From Microthrixaceae bacterium (GTDB taxonomy: Bacteria > Actinomycetota > Acidimicrobiia > Acidimicrobiales > Poriferisodalaceae): a stretch of 64,000 nucleotides of DNA. Location: NCBI GenBank assembly GCA_011523825.1, contig WTFX01000027.1, positions 186,001 to 250,000 of the forward strand, in the 5' to 3' direction. This document shows positions 1 to 8,737 of this stretch, piece by piece. The notes under the pieces are model-generated. The model saw only the letters and a program-made list of their open reading frames with translations, was not told where the DNA came from and did no database searches. Each line of letters begins with the position of its first letter. Within the stretch, counting starts at the first letter, position 1. The translations under genes and the position numbers were made by a program.

Positions 1-1361
1 ACCTCTGCGAGCTCGTCGCGCAGGCGCTGCGTCTCCAGGGCGGTCAGCCGCCGAAGCTGCATGTCCAGGATGTGGTTGGCCTGGATCTCGGTGAGCTCCA
101 GCAGCGCCATGAGCTCAGAGCGCGCAGCCGTCACGTCGGCCGCGCCCCGGATGATCGCGATGACCGCATCGATGTTGTCGAGCGCCACCAGCAGGCCCGC
201 CAGGATGTGCTCCCGCTCGGTCGCCCTGTCCAGCCGGTACTGGGTGCGCCGCACGATCACGTCGAGCCGGTGCGCGATGTAGTGCTCGCACAGTGCCAGC
301 AGGCCGAGCTGGCGGGGCACCCCGTCCACCAGGGCCACGTTGTTGATGCCGAACGTGTCCTCCAGCGGCGTCAAACTCCACAGGCTCTCGAGCACAGCGT
401 GCGCGTTCGCGCCCGGCTTGCACTCGATCACCAACCGCAGTCCGTGGTTGCGATCCGAGAGATCATTCACGGCGGCCACGCCCTCGAGCCGCCCGGCTGC
501 CACCAGCTCGCGCACCTTGGCCTGCACCCGCTCGGGACCGACCATGTAGGGCATCTCGGTCACCACGATGCCGTCGCGGCGAGCAGTCAGCGGCTCGATG
601 TGGGCCTTTGCCCGGACGCGAACGGTGCCACGACCCGTCTCGTAGACCTCGGCGAGCGCACCATCAACGATCACCACTCCGCCGGAGGGGAAATCGGGCC
701 CCGGCACGTGAGCCATGAGCTCGGCGATGGCGGGCTTGGGACGGCGCTGGCGCAGCACCAGCCGCAGGGCCGCGCAGATCTCGGCCAAGTTGTGCGGCGC
801 CATGTTGGTGGCCATGCCCACCGCGATGCCGCTCGCTCCATTGACCAGCAGGTTCGGCAACAGAGCCGGCAGGCACTCCGGCTCGAGACGCTCGCCGTCG
901 AAGTTCGGCACGAGTTCGACGGTGTTCTCGTCGATGCCGGTCACCATCGTCATGGCCGCCGGGCTCAGCCGTGCCTCGGTGTACCGGTAGGCAGCAGGCG
1001 GATCGTCGAGACTGCCGAAGTTCCCTTTCGGCTCCACCAGCGGCACCGACATGGCGAAGTCTTGGCCCATGCGTACCATCGCCTCGTAGATCGCGCTGTC
1101 GCCGTGGGGGTGGTACTTGCCCATCACCTCGCCTACGACTCCAGCCGACTTGCGGAACGGCGTGCCTGGCCGCAGCCCCAGATCGTCCATGACGTAGAGG
1201 ATCCGCCGCTGCACCGGCTTGAGGCCGTCACGGACGTCGGGAATCGCCCGGGCCGTCGTGACCGACAGCGCGTAGGGCATGAACGAGTCCCGCATCTCGT
1301 CAGCGACATCGATGTCGTGAATCTCTCGGGCGATCGTCGTCGGTGCGGTCGGTCCGGCCAT
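1..1361 (-). CDS. parC: DNA topoisomerase IV subunit A (ParC/GyrA family), C-terminus cut by window edge
   Basis: This is the DNA-cleaving subunit of a type IIA topoisomerase; about 453 codons are visible and the C-terminus lies beyond the left edge. The 5Y-CAP domain is clear: [12 protein letters not shown] near residue 43, then [14 protein letters not shown], then the catalytic tyrosine in [11 protein letters not shown], and [22 protein letters not shown] further on. Phrases such as [11 protein letters not shown] and [11 protein letters not shown] resemble actinobacterial ParC more than GyrA, so topoisomerase IV is preferred, although part of the C-terminal half reads GyrA-like. The ATG at 1361 follows an AAAGGG ribosome-binding site. 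Its partner ParE/GyrB is not in the window. It is divergent from the gene at 1611, with 249 bases between them in which I see no definite promoter. Confidence 0.88.
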   Translation of the reverse strand, partial: MAGPTAPTTIAREIHDIDVADEMRDSFMPYALSVTTARAIPDVRDGLKPVQRRILYVMDDLGLRPGTPFRKSAGVVGEVMGKYHPHGDSAIYEAMVRMGQDFAMSVPLVEPKGNFGSLDDPPAAYRYTEARLSPAAMTMVTGIDENTVELVPNFDGERLEPECLPALLPNLLVNGASGIAVGMATNMAPHNLAEICAALRLVLRQRRPKPAIAELMAHVPGPDFPSGGVVIVDGALAEVYETGRGTVRVRAKAHIEPLTARRDGIVVTEMPYMVGPERVQAKVRELVAAGRLEGVAAVNDLSDRNHGLRLVIECKPGANAHAVLESLWSLTPLEDTFGINNVALVDGVPRQLGLLALCEHYIAHRLDVIVRRTQYRLDRATEREHILAGLLVALDNIDAVIAIIRGAADVTAARSELMALLELTEIQANHILDMQLRRLTALETQRLRDELAE

Positions 1362-1610
1362 CGTCAGAGGCCCTTTCGGGAACGGGAGGTGTTGCAGAAC
1401 AGGAGGGGACGCGTGCGCGCCTCAAATGCCGGATGGCACCGTTGGGTTTGGCGCACTCCGGCGGTTGCTGTCGAGGGTACGACGCTCGCCATCCTGCCCG
1501 GAGGCAATTCTTGGGCGGCCCTCGATGCCGTGCCATTCTCCGTACGCCGCCGTTGTGCGGTCAAACTGGAGGCACGCCACTAGCCTCCCGCGAGTGTTGG
1601 TGAAGACCCC

Positions 1611-3059
1611 GTGAGCCGACGCCTTGAAGTCGAGTTGACCAGTCGGCGCGACGACGGCTCGTGGACGTGGCGTGCCGCTGGCGCGAAGCAGCCCAAGGGC
1701 GTGCTCGACGGCGATCTGCTGCCGAAGGGCGCCGCTGAGGGCGACGTCCTGCGCGTCGACGCAGAGTTCGAGATCGACGGCATCTTCGTCACCGAAGTAC
1801 TGCCGCCGAAGGCCCGCAGCGGTCGCCCACCGAGCGAGCGCATCGAGATGATCGGCCCGCCCGATCGGGGTGCGGGCGCGACCACCACGCGAGTCGGCGG
1901 CGGACGCAATCAAGGGCGCAAACGAGACAATGACAGCCGTCGGCCTAAGCGCCGCGGCGGCGAGCGAGACTCGCGAGATTCCCGGCGTAAGCGAGAGGGA
2001 GATCGCCCCAAACGCCAGCGGTCCGAGGACGCTGGAGGCGACGCGCCTCAGCGGGGCAAACGGCGCGATGGGGACGGCCGCCGCCGGGATGGCGGTGCGA
2101 AGCGACAGGCGAAGCGTCCTGCCGCTCAGGCAACGCCCGAAACCCCAGATCGCCCCCCGAAGCCCAAGGCTCGCAAGCTTCGCCCCGGTCGCAAGCACCG
2201 CGATGAGCTCATCGCCTCGCTGCCTGCCGAGCAGCAGGTCGTAGCCGAGCAGATTGCACGTGGCGGCCTCGCCGCCGTCCGAGCGGGAATCGATGAGCAG
2301 AATCGCAAGGCAGCCGAGGACGGCACACCCGAGGTGCCCGCAGAAGGCGTTCTGCGGCTCGCAGAATCGCTCGTCGGACCTCTGCAGATAGCCGAATGGC
2401 GTGATCGCGCCGATGCCGCTTTCGCCGGCATTGAACGCGTCGACCTCCGCGACCTGCGCTCCGTGCTGGTGGCTGCGGAGGACTTCGCCAGGGACGCAGA
2501 GTCCCGGGAACTGGCCGACAAGATCCGCGAAGGGCTCAACGAACGCCTCGAGCGCAGCCAGCGCGAGTGGCACGACGAACTGCGCACCACCTTGACCGAG
2601 GGGCGCGTCGTGCGAGCGTTGCGGCTCAGCTCCCGGCCTCCCAAGGCCGGTGCACCGCTGCCGCCTGAAGTTGCGCAGGAGTTGACGGCGCAAGCGAATG
2701 CTGCCTTGGGGACCGGCAACTCCCAGCACCGCATTGCCGTCGTGCTCGAAGCGGTTGCCTTCTCCCCGGTTCGGCCGTATGTGGTGTTGCCGAACATTCC
2801 GGCCGAGCCCTCCGAAGAACTGATCGAAGTGGTGCGCAAGATCGCCAACCAGTTGCCCGAAGTGGCAACTGCTCTCGGCATCGATCCCGCCCAGGCGCGC
2901 CCACGCAGCCACTCACGGCGCGGGCGGGGCCGTCGACCGAAAGCTGAACCGGCTGAGGCCGCCGCCGGCGGTATCGAGGCAACTAGCGAGAGCGGCGAAG
3001 ATACGGGAGCTTCAGCGACCGAGGATGTGGCGGTCGAGGAAGTCGCGCATCCCTCCTGA
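1611..3059 (+). CDS. Unknown 482-aa protein with a highly basic disordered middle
   Basis: I do not recognise a named family. Residues 1-85 look like a small folded domain (hydrophobic and charged alternation, DGDLLPKGAAEGDVLRV). About residues 90-190 are dominated by Arg, Lys, Gly, Asp and Ser and should be disordered; such tracts often bind nucleic acid. Residues 190-430 are predicted mostly helical and contain LRLAESLVGPLQIAEW and HRIAVVLEAVAF. A second basic patch (SRRGRGRRPK) and an acidic tail end the protein. The GTG start at 1611 is chosen because conserved-looking sequence begins at once. The gene's end overlaps the converging NUDIX gene by 48 bases. A role in RNA or ribosome binding would be a guess from composition only. 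Confidence 0.72.
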   Translation: MSRRLEVELTSRRDDGSWTWRAAGAKQPKGVLDGDLLPKGAAEGDVLRVDAEFEIDGIFVTEVLPPKARSGRPPSERIEMIGPPDRGAGATTTRVGGGRNQGRKRDNDSRRPKRRGGERDSRDSRRKREGDRPKRQRSEDAGGDAPQRGKRRDGDGRRRDGGAKRQAKRPAAQATPETPDRPPKPKARKLRPGRKHRDELIASLPAEQQVVAEQIARGGLAAVRAGIDEQNRKAAEDGTPEVPAEGVLRLAESLVGPLQIAEWRDRADAAFAGIERVDLRDLRSVLVAAEDFARDAESRELADKIREGLNERLERSQREWHDELRTTLTEGRVVRALRLSSRPPKAGAPLPPEVAQELTAQANAALGTGNSQHRIAVVLEAVAFSPVRPYVVLPNIPAEPSEELIEVVRKIANQLPEVATALGIDPAQARPRSHSRRGRGRRPKAEPAEAAAGGIEATSESGEDTGASATEDVAVEEVAHPS

Positions 3060-3419
3060 GAGCGGCAGCGAACCCGCGGTGATCTCAGCGAAGCTCACGA
3101 ACCGGGCCTCGGCCGCATCGTCGCCAGCCACCGGCACTGCGTCGGGCGAGCACTCCACGGCGTAGTCCAGGATCACGAAGTGCATGCTGTTGCTGATGTG
3201 CTCGGTGACACCGACGAGTTCGCCGCATTGCACCACGAGGCCGGTTTCCTCGGCCAGCTCGCGTTCGACCGCTGCGCTCAGGCTCTCTCCGGGTTCGACA
3301 CGGCCACCCGGAAACGCCCACAGGCCCACTGCCGGCGGGCGGCCACGGCACACCAGCAGCACCGACTCTCCCCGCACGGCGATCCCGCCGACGCACACCT
3401 CAGGTACCGGTGCGCTCAC
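3012..3419 (-). CDS. NUDIX hydrolase
   Basis: This 135-residue protein is a single NUDIX domain, the fold that hydrolyses nucleoside diphosphates linked to other groups. The NUDIX box is complete: GGRVEPGES followed by RELAEETGL, matching GX5EX7REUXEEXGU with all catalytic glutamates present. The size equals a minimal MutT-like enzyme; the substrate cannot be read from sequence. Its start overlaps the end of the GNAT gene by 4 bases (ATGA), so the two are probably co-translated at the end of the thyX operon. Its 3' end runs 48 bases into the oppositely transcribed gene ending at 3059. Confidence 0.9.
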   Translation of the reverse strand: MSAPVPEVCVGGIAVRGESVLLVCRGRPPAVGLWAFPGGRVEPGESLSAAVERELAEETGLVVQCGELVGVTEHISNSMHFVILDYAVECSPDAVPVAGDDAAEARFVSFAEITAGSLPLSGGMRDFLDRHILGR

Positions 3420-3943
3420 AACGGTCTGGGAGGTGATTTGGGAGGTGGCTCGGCACCCGCCGCAAGCCGTCGGTGCAGCACCAGCAGCCGTGCGGTGAAG
3501 CCGAAGGTCTCGAAGAAATTCTTGGTTTCACGGTTGCCGGGCAGCGCCAGCGAGTCGACGCCGACGCAGCCCAGCTGTTCGCACCATTGCAGAACTTCGC
3601 CGATCAGCTCCTCCCCCACGCCGACGTCTCGGGCCCCAGCGGTCACATACAGGTCGGTGACGCGCCCGAGCCGGTCCCCCGACTGCAGCGTCTCGACAGC
3701 AACCGCCGCATAGCCCACTGGCGTGCCGTCGATCATTCCGACCCACACGGCCTGATCGGGATCCTCGAGTGCCGCCCGGAGGCTCTCGCTGACGGGCTCC
3801 GGGCGCACCTCCCGGCGCGACCAGACCCAGCCTCCACGGGCATCAGCCTGCTCAGCCACCGCTTCGGCCGCCAGGGCCGTCAGCGCATCGAGATGTTCGC
3901 CGGTCGCCGGAAAGGCCGCAACCTTCACGGACGCAGGCTCCAT
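3416..3943 (-). CDS. GNAT family N-acetyltransferase
   Basis: A 175-residue GNAT-fold acyltransferase. The acetyl-CoA site is visible as DLYVTAGARDVGVGEELI, a slightly degenerate form of the R/Q-x-x-G-x-G/A pyrophosphate loop. The late GNAT strand follows (LALPGNRETKNFFETFGF, the usual N-x-x-A-x-x-F-Y-x-x-x-G-F region). The ATG at 3943 is preferred over farther upstream in-frame starts because those would overlap thyX and add an arginine-rich stretch with no family resemblance. It lies 13 bases after thyX and overlaps the NUDIX gene by 4 bases. The substrate is unknown. Confidence 0.85.
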   Translation of the reverse strand: MEPASVKVAAFPATGEHLDALTALAAEAVAEQADARGGWVWSRREVRPEPVSESLRAALEDPDQAVWVGMIDGTPVGYAAVAVETLQSGDRLGRVTDLYVTAGARDVGVGEELIGEVLQWCEQLGCVGVDSLALPGNRETKNFFETFGFTARLLVLHRRLAAGAEPPPKSPPRPL

Positions 3944-3956
3944 GAGCTCGGCCCCA

Positions 3957-5597
3957 TCAGGCAGGTTCGGCAGATCGCCGCCGCACAGTGGCCTCCTCGG
4001 CGCCGAGTCTTCCCAAGACGCCCTCAGACAGGTCCACGTGCGACAGCATCGCAGCAACCGCGCGATGGCCAGCGACCTCGGCGATCTGCCGATACATCGC
4101 AGTGACGATTCGCCGGTAATCCTCATGACCTTGCGGCTGGGACCGCAACTCGATCAGATGCATCGCCTCCCGGGCATTGAACTGCATGCTGTAGCGCACG
4201 CGATAGGCCATGGCAACGGCATAGGAGGCCTCCAGCGGCCCTGCTGCCTCGACGAGTGCGTCGTAGAGCTCCGCCGACAGCTCCATGACCTCGTCGTAGG
4301 CCTCGCCCCCGCCGGCGGCATCGACGAGGCTGGGGACGGTGTAGCCGTGACGCGGTGTGAGCGGCTGCCACTCGATCGTCAGCAGGCGGTGCCGCTGCAG
4401 GTCGCGGAAGCTGCCGTAGTCGGCGAGCACATCGAACCGGTAGTCGATTCGCTCCAGCGCCCGGCTGGGCCGGTGGCGGCGATTGGTGCGTTCGCCGGCA
4501 TACCGCTGCACCAGGTCCAGGCACTGAGCCTCGGTCATCTGGGCAACACGAGCGGCGATCTGTGACTCCGGCAGATCGGTGTAGGGAAACAGCATCGCAG
4601 CGAGCATCTTGTCCTCACCGGCGGGATCCCAGTCGGTCAGCACCACCTCGGGCACCGGCTCAGGCGTCTCGTCGGCGAACAGCTCGTCGGCAAGCTCTTC
4701 CATCGCAACGCGATTGGTCTCGAGGTAGTCCGACCACACGATCCCGCGGTCGGGCTGATCAACACGGCGCAGGAACGACGGGATGACCTTGCGCAGCTCG
4801 GTCAGCATCATGTCGCCGTAGCTGCGTGCTTCGGGCAGCGGGTGCGACCGCATCCGCAGGAGCAATGCCTCGTAGGCCTGCCCGCTGCCGAAGATGCCGA
4901 CGTTCGAGAGGCTGGCCGCCGGCAGCAGCCCCCGGGCCGCATCAAACGCCTGCGCTCGGATCGCCCGACGGCGGGCCAGGTCACCGCCCTTGGCGGCCAC
5001 AGACGACGCAGCACCGCTGCCGGGCACTGCATCATGGTGCTCGGTGAGCCACGCCGTCATGCGGCGGACCATGTCGCCGTAGGCGTCGAACATGCGGTCG
5101 ACATCGCCGACAAACCGGGTGCCCGCCGCAGAATTTGTCACCCCGTCAGGCCGGTGGTAGCGGTAGCGACCTTGGACGCGCTCGTCGTAGGCCAGATAGC
5201 GGGTGGACTGCTCCAGGTACGACATCAGCCGCCCACGCTCCAGCACCTTGGTGAGCAGGTTGGAAGCCTGCTCGCATGCCAGATGCACGGCCCCGAGCTG
5301 GGCTACCGAATCGTCGCCATACTCCACGAACACGCGCTGGTAGAGCTGCTCGGCGCGGGCCACGCCGACGGTGGCGTCGATGGATTCGTCGCCGGAGATG
5401 TCGAGGTCATCCACGAACTCGTCGAGCAGCAGCCGCCGCAGGCTCTTGTGCGTCCTGGAGTAGCGGGCGAACAGGGCCCCTTTCACCACCTCAGGCAGGT
5501 TCACGAGCGCGAAGACCGGCTGGCGCAGGTTCGTGACGTACCGCCGCAGCACATCCTGCTCCGCGGGCGTGAACGTCTCGGCGGTGTAGTGCGTCAC
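3957..5597 (-). CDS. thyX: Fused double-domain flavin-dependent thymidylate synthase (ThyX-like)
   Basis: ThyX methylates dUMP to dTMP using FAD and methylenetetrahydrofolate. This protein is 546 residues, about twice the usual length, and contains two ThyX-like folds. The N-terminal half has YGDDSVAQLGAVHLACEQASNLL and ERGRLMSYLEQSTRY, which aligns with the RHRx7SxR signature but has Gly122 in place of His. The C-terminal half has an intact RHR at 402-404 but lacks the following S-x-R, and then shows FNAREAMHLIELRSQ, the dUMP/flavin-binding tail of ThyX. Translation starts at a GTG. It is 93 bases after the lipid-kinase-like gene and 13 before the GNAT gene. Whether it is the cell's only thymidylate synthase cannot be told here. 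Confidence 0.85.
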   Translation of the reverse strand: MTHYTAETFTPAEQDVLRRYVTNLRQPVFALVNLPEVVKGALFARYSRTHKSLRRLLLDEFVDDLDISGDESIDATVGVARAEQLYQRVFVEYGDDSVAQLGAVHLACEQASNLLTKVLERGRLMSYLEQSTRYLAYDERVQGRYRYHRPDGVTNSAAGTRFVGDVDRMFDAYGDMVRRMTAWLTEHHDAVPGSGAASSVAAKGGDLARRRAIRAQAFDAARGLLPAASLSNVGIFGSGQAYEALLLRMRSHPLPEARSYGDMMLTELRKVIPSFLRRVDQPDRGIVWSDYLETNRVAMEELADELFADETPEPVPEVVLTDWDPAGEDKMLAAMLFPYTDLPESQIAARVAQMTEAQCLDLVQRYAGERTNRRHRPSRALERIDYRFDVLADYGSFRDLQRHRLLTIEWQPLTPRHGYTVPSLVDAAGGGEAYDEVMELSAELYDALVEAAGPLEASYAVAMAYRVRYSMQFNAREAMHLIELRSQPQGHEDYRRIVTAMYRQIAEVAGHRAVAAMLSHVDLSEGVLGRLGAEEATVRRRSAEPA

Positions 5598-5690
5598 CGG
5601 ATCACCGGTAGGTCAGGTCGAAACACGGCACTGCTGAATGATGGTATGGGCCATCCGAAAATGCGCGGATAGGCAAGCGCCGCCGTGACC

Positions 5691-6320
5691 TCAGAACACG
5701 ATCACCGCGGCGTCCGGCCGGATCGTGAAAGCCAACTCGTGGCACTTGCCGACTCGCTCGCCGTCGAGCCACAGTCCGAGCGACCGATCGAGCCGGTGCC
5801 CCCAGCTCTCCACACGCCGCACGGCGATGGCTGGATGCGGCAGGTGGGAGCCGGACCGCAGTCGCCGGCGGGCCAGCATCCGTTGGGCCACGCTGAGCGC
5901 GGGCCCGCCACCACCAGTGCTGAGCACGTGCAGTCGCCCGTCGTTGGGATGGGCTGCGGGTGCCAAGCGCCACCGCCCGAGCATCTCGGCGCTCATGGCC
6001 GCCACAACCGGTCCGTGCCACCACGAGTTGCGCGCGACGGCCCCGATGCACGCCCAGAGCGTGTCGCCGTCGGCCGTCACCTCGATGAGGTCGATCGGAG
6101 CAGTTCGAGCCTGCTCGGAACGCAGACGATCTGCGCCTCCCGACGGCGTGCCCACCACATGCCACAGGTCACCGCCGACCACACCGATCGGCATCGCCGG
6201 TGCATCACCGGCGCGCTGCGCGGTGATTAACCGGCGCAACTCGGCATTGCTGCTGGCGATCGGTGCCCCCTCGGGCAGCGCCGCGGCAGATCCCCACGGC
6301 TGGTTGCGCCGAATGGTCAC
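5691..6320 (-). CDS. Diacylglycerol/lipid-kinase-like protein lacking the N-terminal domain
   Basis: This 209-residue protein resembles the C-terminal two thirds of the YegS/DagK lipid-kinase family. It has GVVGGDLWHVVG, then PIDLIEVTADGDTLWACIGAVARNS, the WRLAPAAHPNDGRLHVL strand typical of the family, and a terminal LWLDGERVGKCHELAF section. The N-terminal GGDGT nucleotide-binding segment is missing and the length is about 100 residues short, so it may not be an active kinase. The GTG start at 6320 overlaps the stop of helY by 4 bases (GTGA). Family membership is moderate confidence, from pattern recognition only. Confidence 0.5.
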   Translation of the reverse strand: MTIRRNQPWGSAAALPEGAPIASSNAELRRLITAQRAGDAPAMPIGVVGGDLWHVVGTPSGGADRLRSEQARTAPIDLIEVTADGDTLWACIGAVARNSWWHGPVVAAMSAEMLGRWRLAPAAHPNDGRLHVLSTGGGGPALSVAQRMLARRRLRSGSHLPHPAIAVRRVESWGHRLDRSLGLWLDGERVGKCHELAFTIRPDAAVIVF

Positions 6321-8737
6321 GACAGCCTGCGAGTACGCGTCACCACCGGCAATGACACGAAACCGTCTCCCGGCGCCGCGGCAGCGGATCCTCCCACTTG
6401 GCCGTCGGAGACTCGGGCCGCTGCGGCGACCACACCGCGGTCGAGTGCCGAGCACGCATCCGTTGCGGTGCGCCGTGTGGGCTGGGTGGGAGCTACGCCT
6501 CCGATCCGGTCGACGAGATCGATGAGCTGTCGCATCTGGCGGACGAAATCGCCGCCAGAGGGCACCTGGTCGCCTCCTGCATCGCCGTGCCACAGGTCGA
6601 TGTATGCGGTCCCGCCAGCCCAGGCATAGGCAGCCGCGAAGAACGATGCGTCGGGCGGGCGCGACGGCGCCAAGCTGTGCTGCCGCTCAACGCTGTTGAT
6701 CTGCGACGCCAGTTCGAACATGTGCGCTGACCGCTCACGGGAATCGTTGTCGGGATAGCGGGGCGCCGGCGGGGGCTGGCTGCTGCGATGTTCGTAGGTC
6801 AACACCGACACCAGGCCGGCCAGTTGGGCAGGCGCCACGCCGTCGAAGACGCCATCGCGCAAGCACAGCACCGTCAGCAGGTCGCACTCATGGAAGACAG
6901 CCTTGAGGCAGTCACCGGTCTCGGTCAGCGACCAGCCGTCTGCGCAGCCGAAGATGTTCAGCACCTCGTTGGTGGCATCGAGCTGACGGGCCAGCCCTCC
7001 CTTGGCGACCTTGATCCGGTCCTTCAGACGGCTCACCCGTGCTCCCGCGCGCTCGGCGTGCCGTTCCGCATCGACGAGCGCCCGGTCCGTGCGCCGGTCG
7101 GCAGGCCGGCCGCGCCGGTGCCGACCCGAGCGCGATGACCTCCCGCGTGCCGATGCGTGCGAGCGCGAGCGGCCGCGGCCGCCGCCCATCGACCGCAGAC
7201 GTGCCCGGGCCTCTCGCAGCGTCTTGCGTTCCGCCTCGAGCTCTGCGGTCCACTGGCCGACACGGCGATCAGCCCGCCACTGGGCGAACGACCGCTGCAA
7301 CAGCTCGACTGCCTCGTCGTGCGTGCGGCTGGCGATGAGGTTGGCAACCATGTTGTACGTCGGCCGGAACGACGACTCCAGCTCGAATTCGCCGCTCGCG
7401 ACCAAGCGGGCTGTCTCCTCGAAGGCCGTCTGCGGGTGCCACAGCGTGTAGGCGTAGCCCGTCTCGTCGATGCCGCGGCGGCCCGCACGACCCGTGAGCT
7501 GCGTGTACTCGCCTGGTGTCAGCAGCGAGAAGCCCTCCCCCCGGAAGCGGCTGAGCTGCTCGATCACCACCGAGCGGGCAGGCATGTTCACGCCCACCGC
7601 CAGCGTCTCCGTTGCGAACACCACCGCCAGCAGCCCGGCGGAGAAGCACTCCTCGATTGCCTCCTTGAATGCCGGTATCAGGCCCGCGTGGTGAGCTGCG
7701 ACACCGGCCGTGAGCTGATAGAGCCACTCGTCGTAGCCGAGCGCGTCGAGGTCGCTCTCCTCGAGATCCGCTGTGTGCGCCGCCGCGATCTGCCGTACGC
7801 GATGCTGCTGGGCGGCATCCAGAAACGCCGCCCCCTCATCGACGAGCATCCGGGCGGCGTCATCGCAGCCCTGGCGGGAGAACACGAACACGATTGCAGG
7901 CAGCCTGGCGCCCGCAGCCAGGTGCTCGACGATCTCCGAGCGCCGCGGTCGGGCGGGTCGCACACCTGTCCGGCGATGCCGGCGCTGGCCACCGGAAGTG
8001 GAACGTGCCTGTTCGACCATCCGTTCGATCTCGGGATTCGGGCGGTTGTCGCGCAGCGTCGGCAGGTCCACCAGGCGGCGGCTGTTCCGCTCGTAGAGCA
8101 GGAAGCGGTCCTCCAGGGGCACCGGCCGCTGCGAGCACACGACCGGGGTGCACCCGCCGGCAGTGGCCTCGATCCACGATGCGAGCTCGTGAGCATTGCT
8201 GACCGTGGCCGACAGGCACACCAGCCGCATATGCGGCGGTGTACCGATGATGACCTCTTCCCAGACCGCTCCCCGGTACGGATCCTGCAGGTAGTGGACC
8301 TCATCCAGCACGGCCATGCCGAATTGGGCGATGTGCGGCGAACCGGAGTACATCATGTTGCGCAGCACCTCGGTGGTCATGACCACCACGTCGGCGCCAG
8401 GGAAGATCACGTTGTCGCCGGTGAGCAGGCCGACCCGTTCAAAGCCCAGCCACGAGCGCAGCTCGCGCAGCTTCTGGTTCGACAGCGCCTTGGTGGGCGC
8501 GGTGTAGGCGGCTCGCTTGCCGGCTTGCAGGGTTGCCGCAATGCCGTATTCGGCAACAAGCGTCTTGCCCGATGAGGTGGGCGCAGCCACCAGCACCGAA
8601 TCGCCCCGATCCAGCGCGGCGAAGGCCTCGGCCTGAAAGCCGTCGGGCGAGATGGCCCGCGCACCCAGGAGGTCGGCGAACAGCGGCGGCGTGGCCGGCC
8701 CGCTGAGGCCCTCGCCGCGTTCGGTCACGCGGCTCAC
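6317..8737 (-). CDS. helY: Mtr4/Ski2-type DEVH-box RNA helicase (HelY)
   Basis: An 806-residue superfamily 2 helicase of the Ski2/Mtr4 type, likely an ATP-driven RNA helicase. Visible motifs: Walker A APTSSGKT (52-59), TPTKALSNQK-type Ia (APTKALSNQK), DEVH box (145-148), LSATVSN, HHAGLIP, and TGRAGRRG (motif VI). Two basic low-complexity insertions occur, one after IERMVEQ and one rich in RGRSRS, and they may contact RNA. The GTG at 8737 overlaps the tatC stop (GTGA); another GTG lies three codons inside. Order tatA-tatC-helY matches the Mycobacterium tuberculosis locus (Rv2094c-Rv2092c), which is also close to proteasome genes. Confidence 0.92.
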   Translation of the reverse strand: MSRVTERGEGLSGPATPPLFADLLGARAISPDGFQAEAFAALDRGDSVLVAAPTSSGKTLVAEYGIAATLQAGKRAAYTAPTKALSNQKLRELRSWLGFERVGLLTGDNVIFPGADVVVMTTEVLRNMMYSGSPHIAQFGMAVLDEVHYLQDPYRGAVWEEVIIGTPPHMRLVCLSATVSNAHELASWIEATAGGCTPVVCSQRPVPLEDRFLLYERNSRRLVDLPTLRDNRPNPEIERMVEQARSTSGGQRRHRRTGVRPARPRRSEIVEHLAAGARLPAIVFVFSRQGCDDAARMLVDEGAAFLDAAQQHRVRQIAAAHTADLEESDLDALGYDEWLYQLTAGVAAHHAGLIPAFKEAIEECFSAGLLAVVFATETLAVGVNMPARSVVIEQLSRFRGEGFSLLTPGEYTQLTGRAGRRGIDETGYAYTLWHPQTAFEETARLVASGEFELESSFRPTYNMVANLIASRTHDEAVELLQRSFAQWRADRRVGQWTAELEAERKTLREARARLRSMGGGRGRSRSHASARGRSSRSGRHRRGRPADRRTDRALVDAERHAERAGARVSRLKDRIKVAKGGLARQLDATNEVLNIFGCADGWSLTETGDCLKAVFHECDLLTVLCLRDGVFDGVAPAQLAGLVSVLTYEHRSSQPPPAPRYPDNDSRERSAHMFELASQINSVERQHSLAPSRPPDASFFAAAYAWAGGTAYIDLWHGDAGGDQVPSGGDFVRQMRQLIDLVDRIGGVAPTQPTRRTATDACSALDRGVVAAAARVSDGQVGGSAAAAPGDGFVSLPVVTRTRRLS

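Noticed and set aside
72..1583. A 503-codon open frame on the plus strand over the topoisomerase gene, and similar long antisense frames at 1422-2912, 33588-35330, 36282-38705 and 58597-60618.
   Set aside because: Each is opposite or an extension over a gene with clear family motifs, and its translation is arginine-, histidine- and glycine-rich without domains, as expected of shadow frames in high-G+C DNA.
1362..1610. Divergent promoters between the topoisomerase and basic-protein genes.
   Set aside because: I see no convincing -35/-10 pair on either strand; only ribosome-binding-like tracts are visible.
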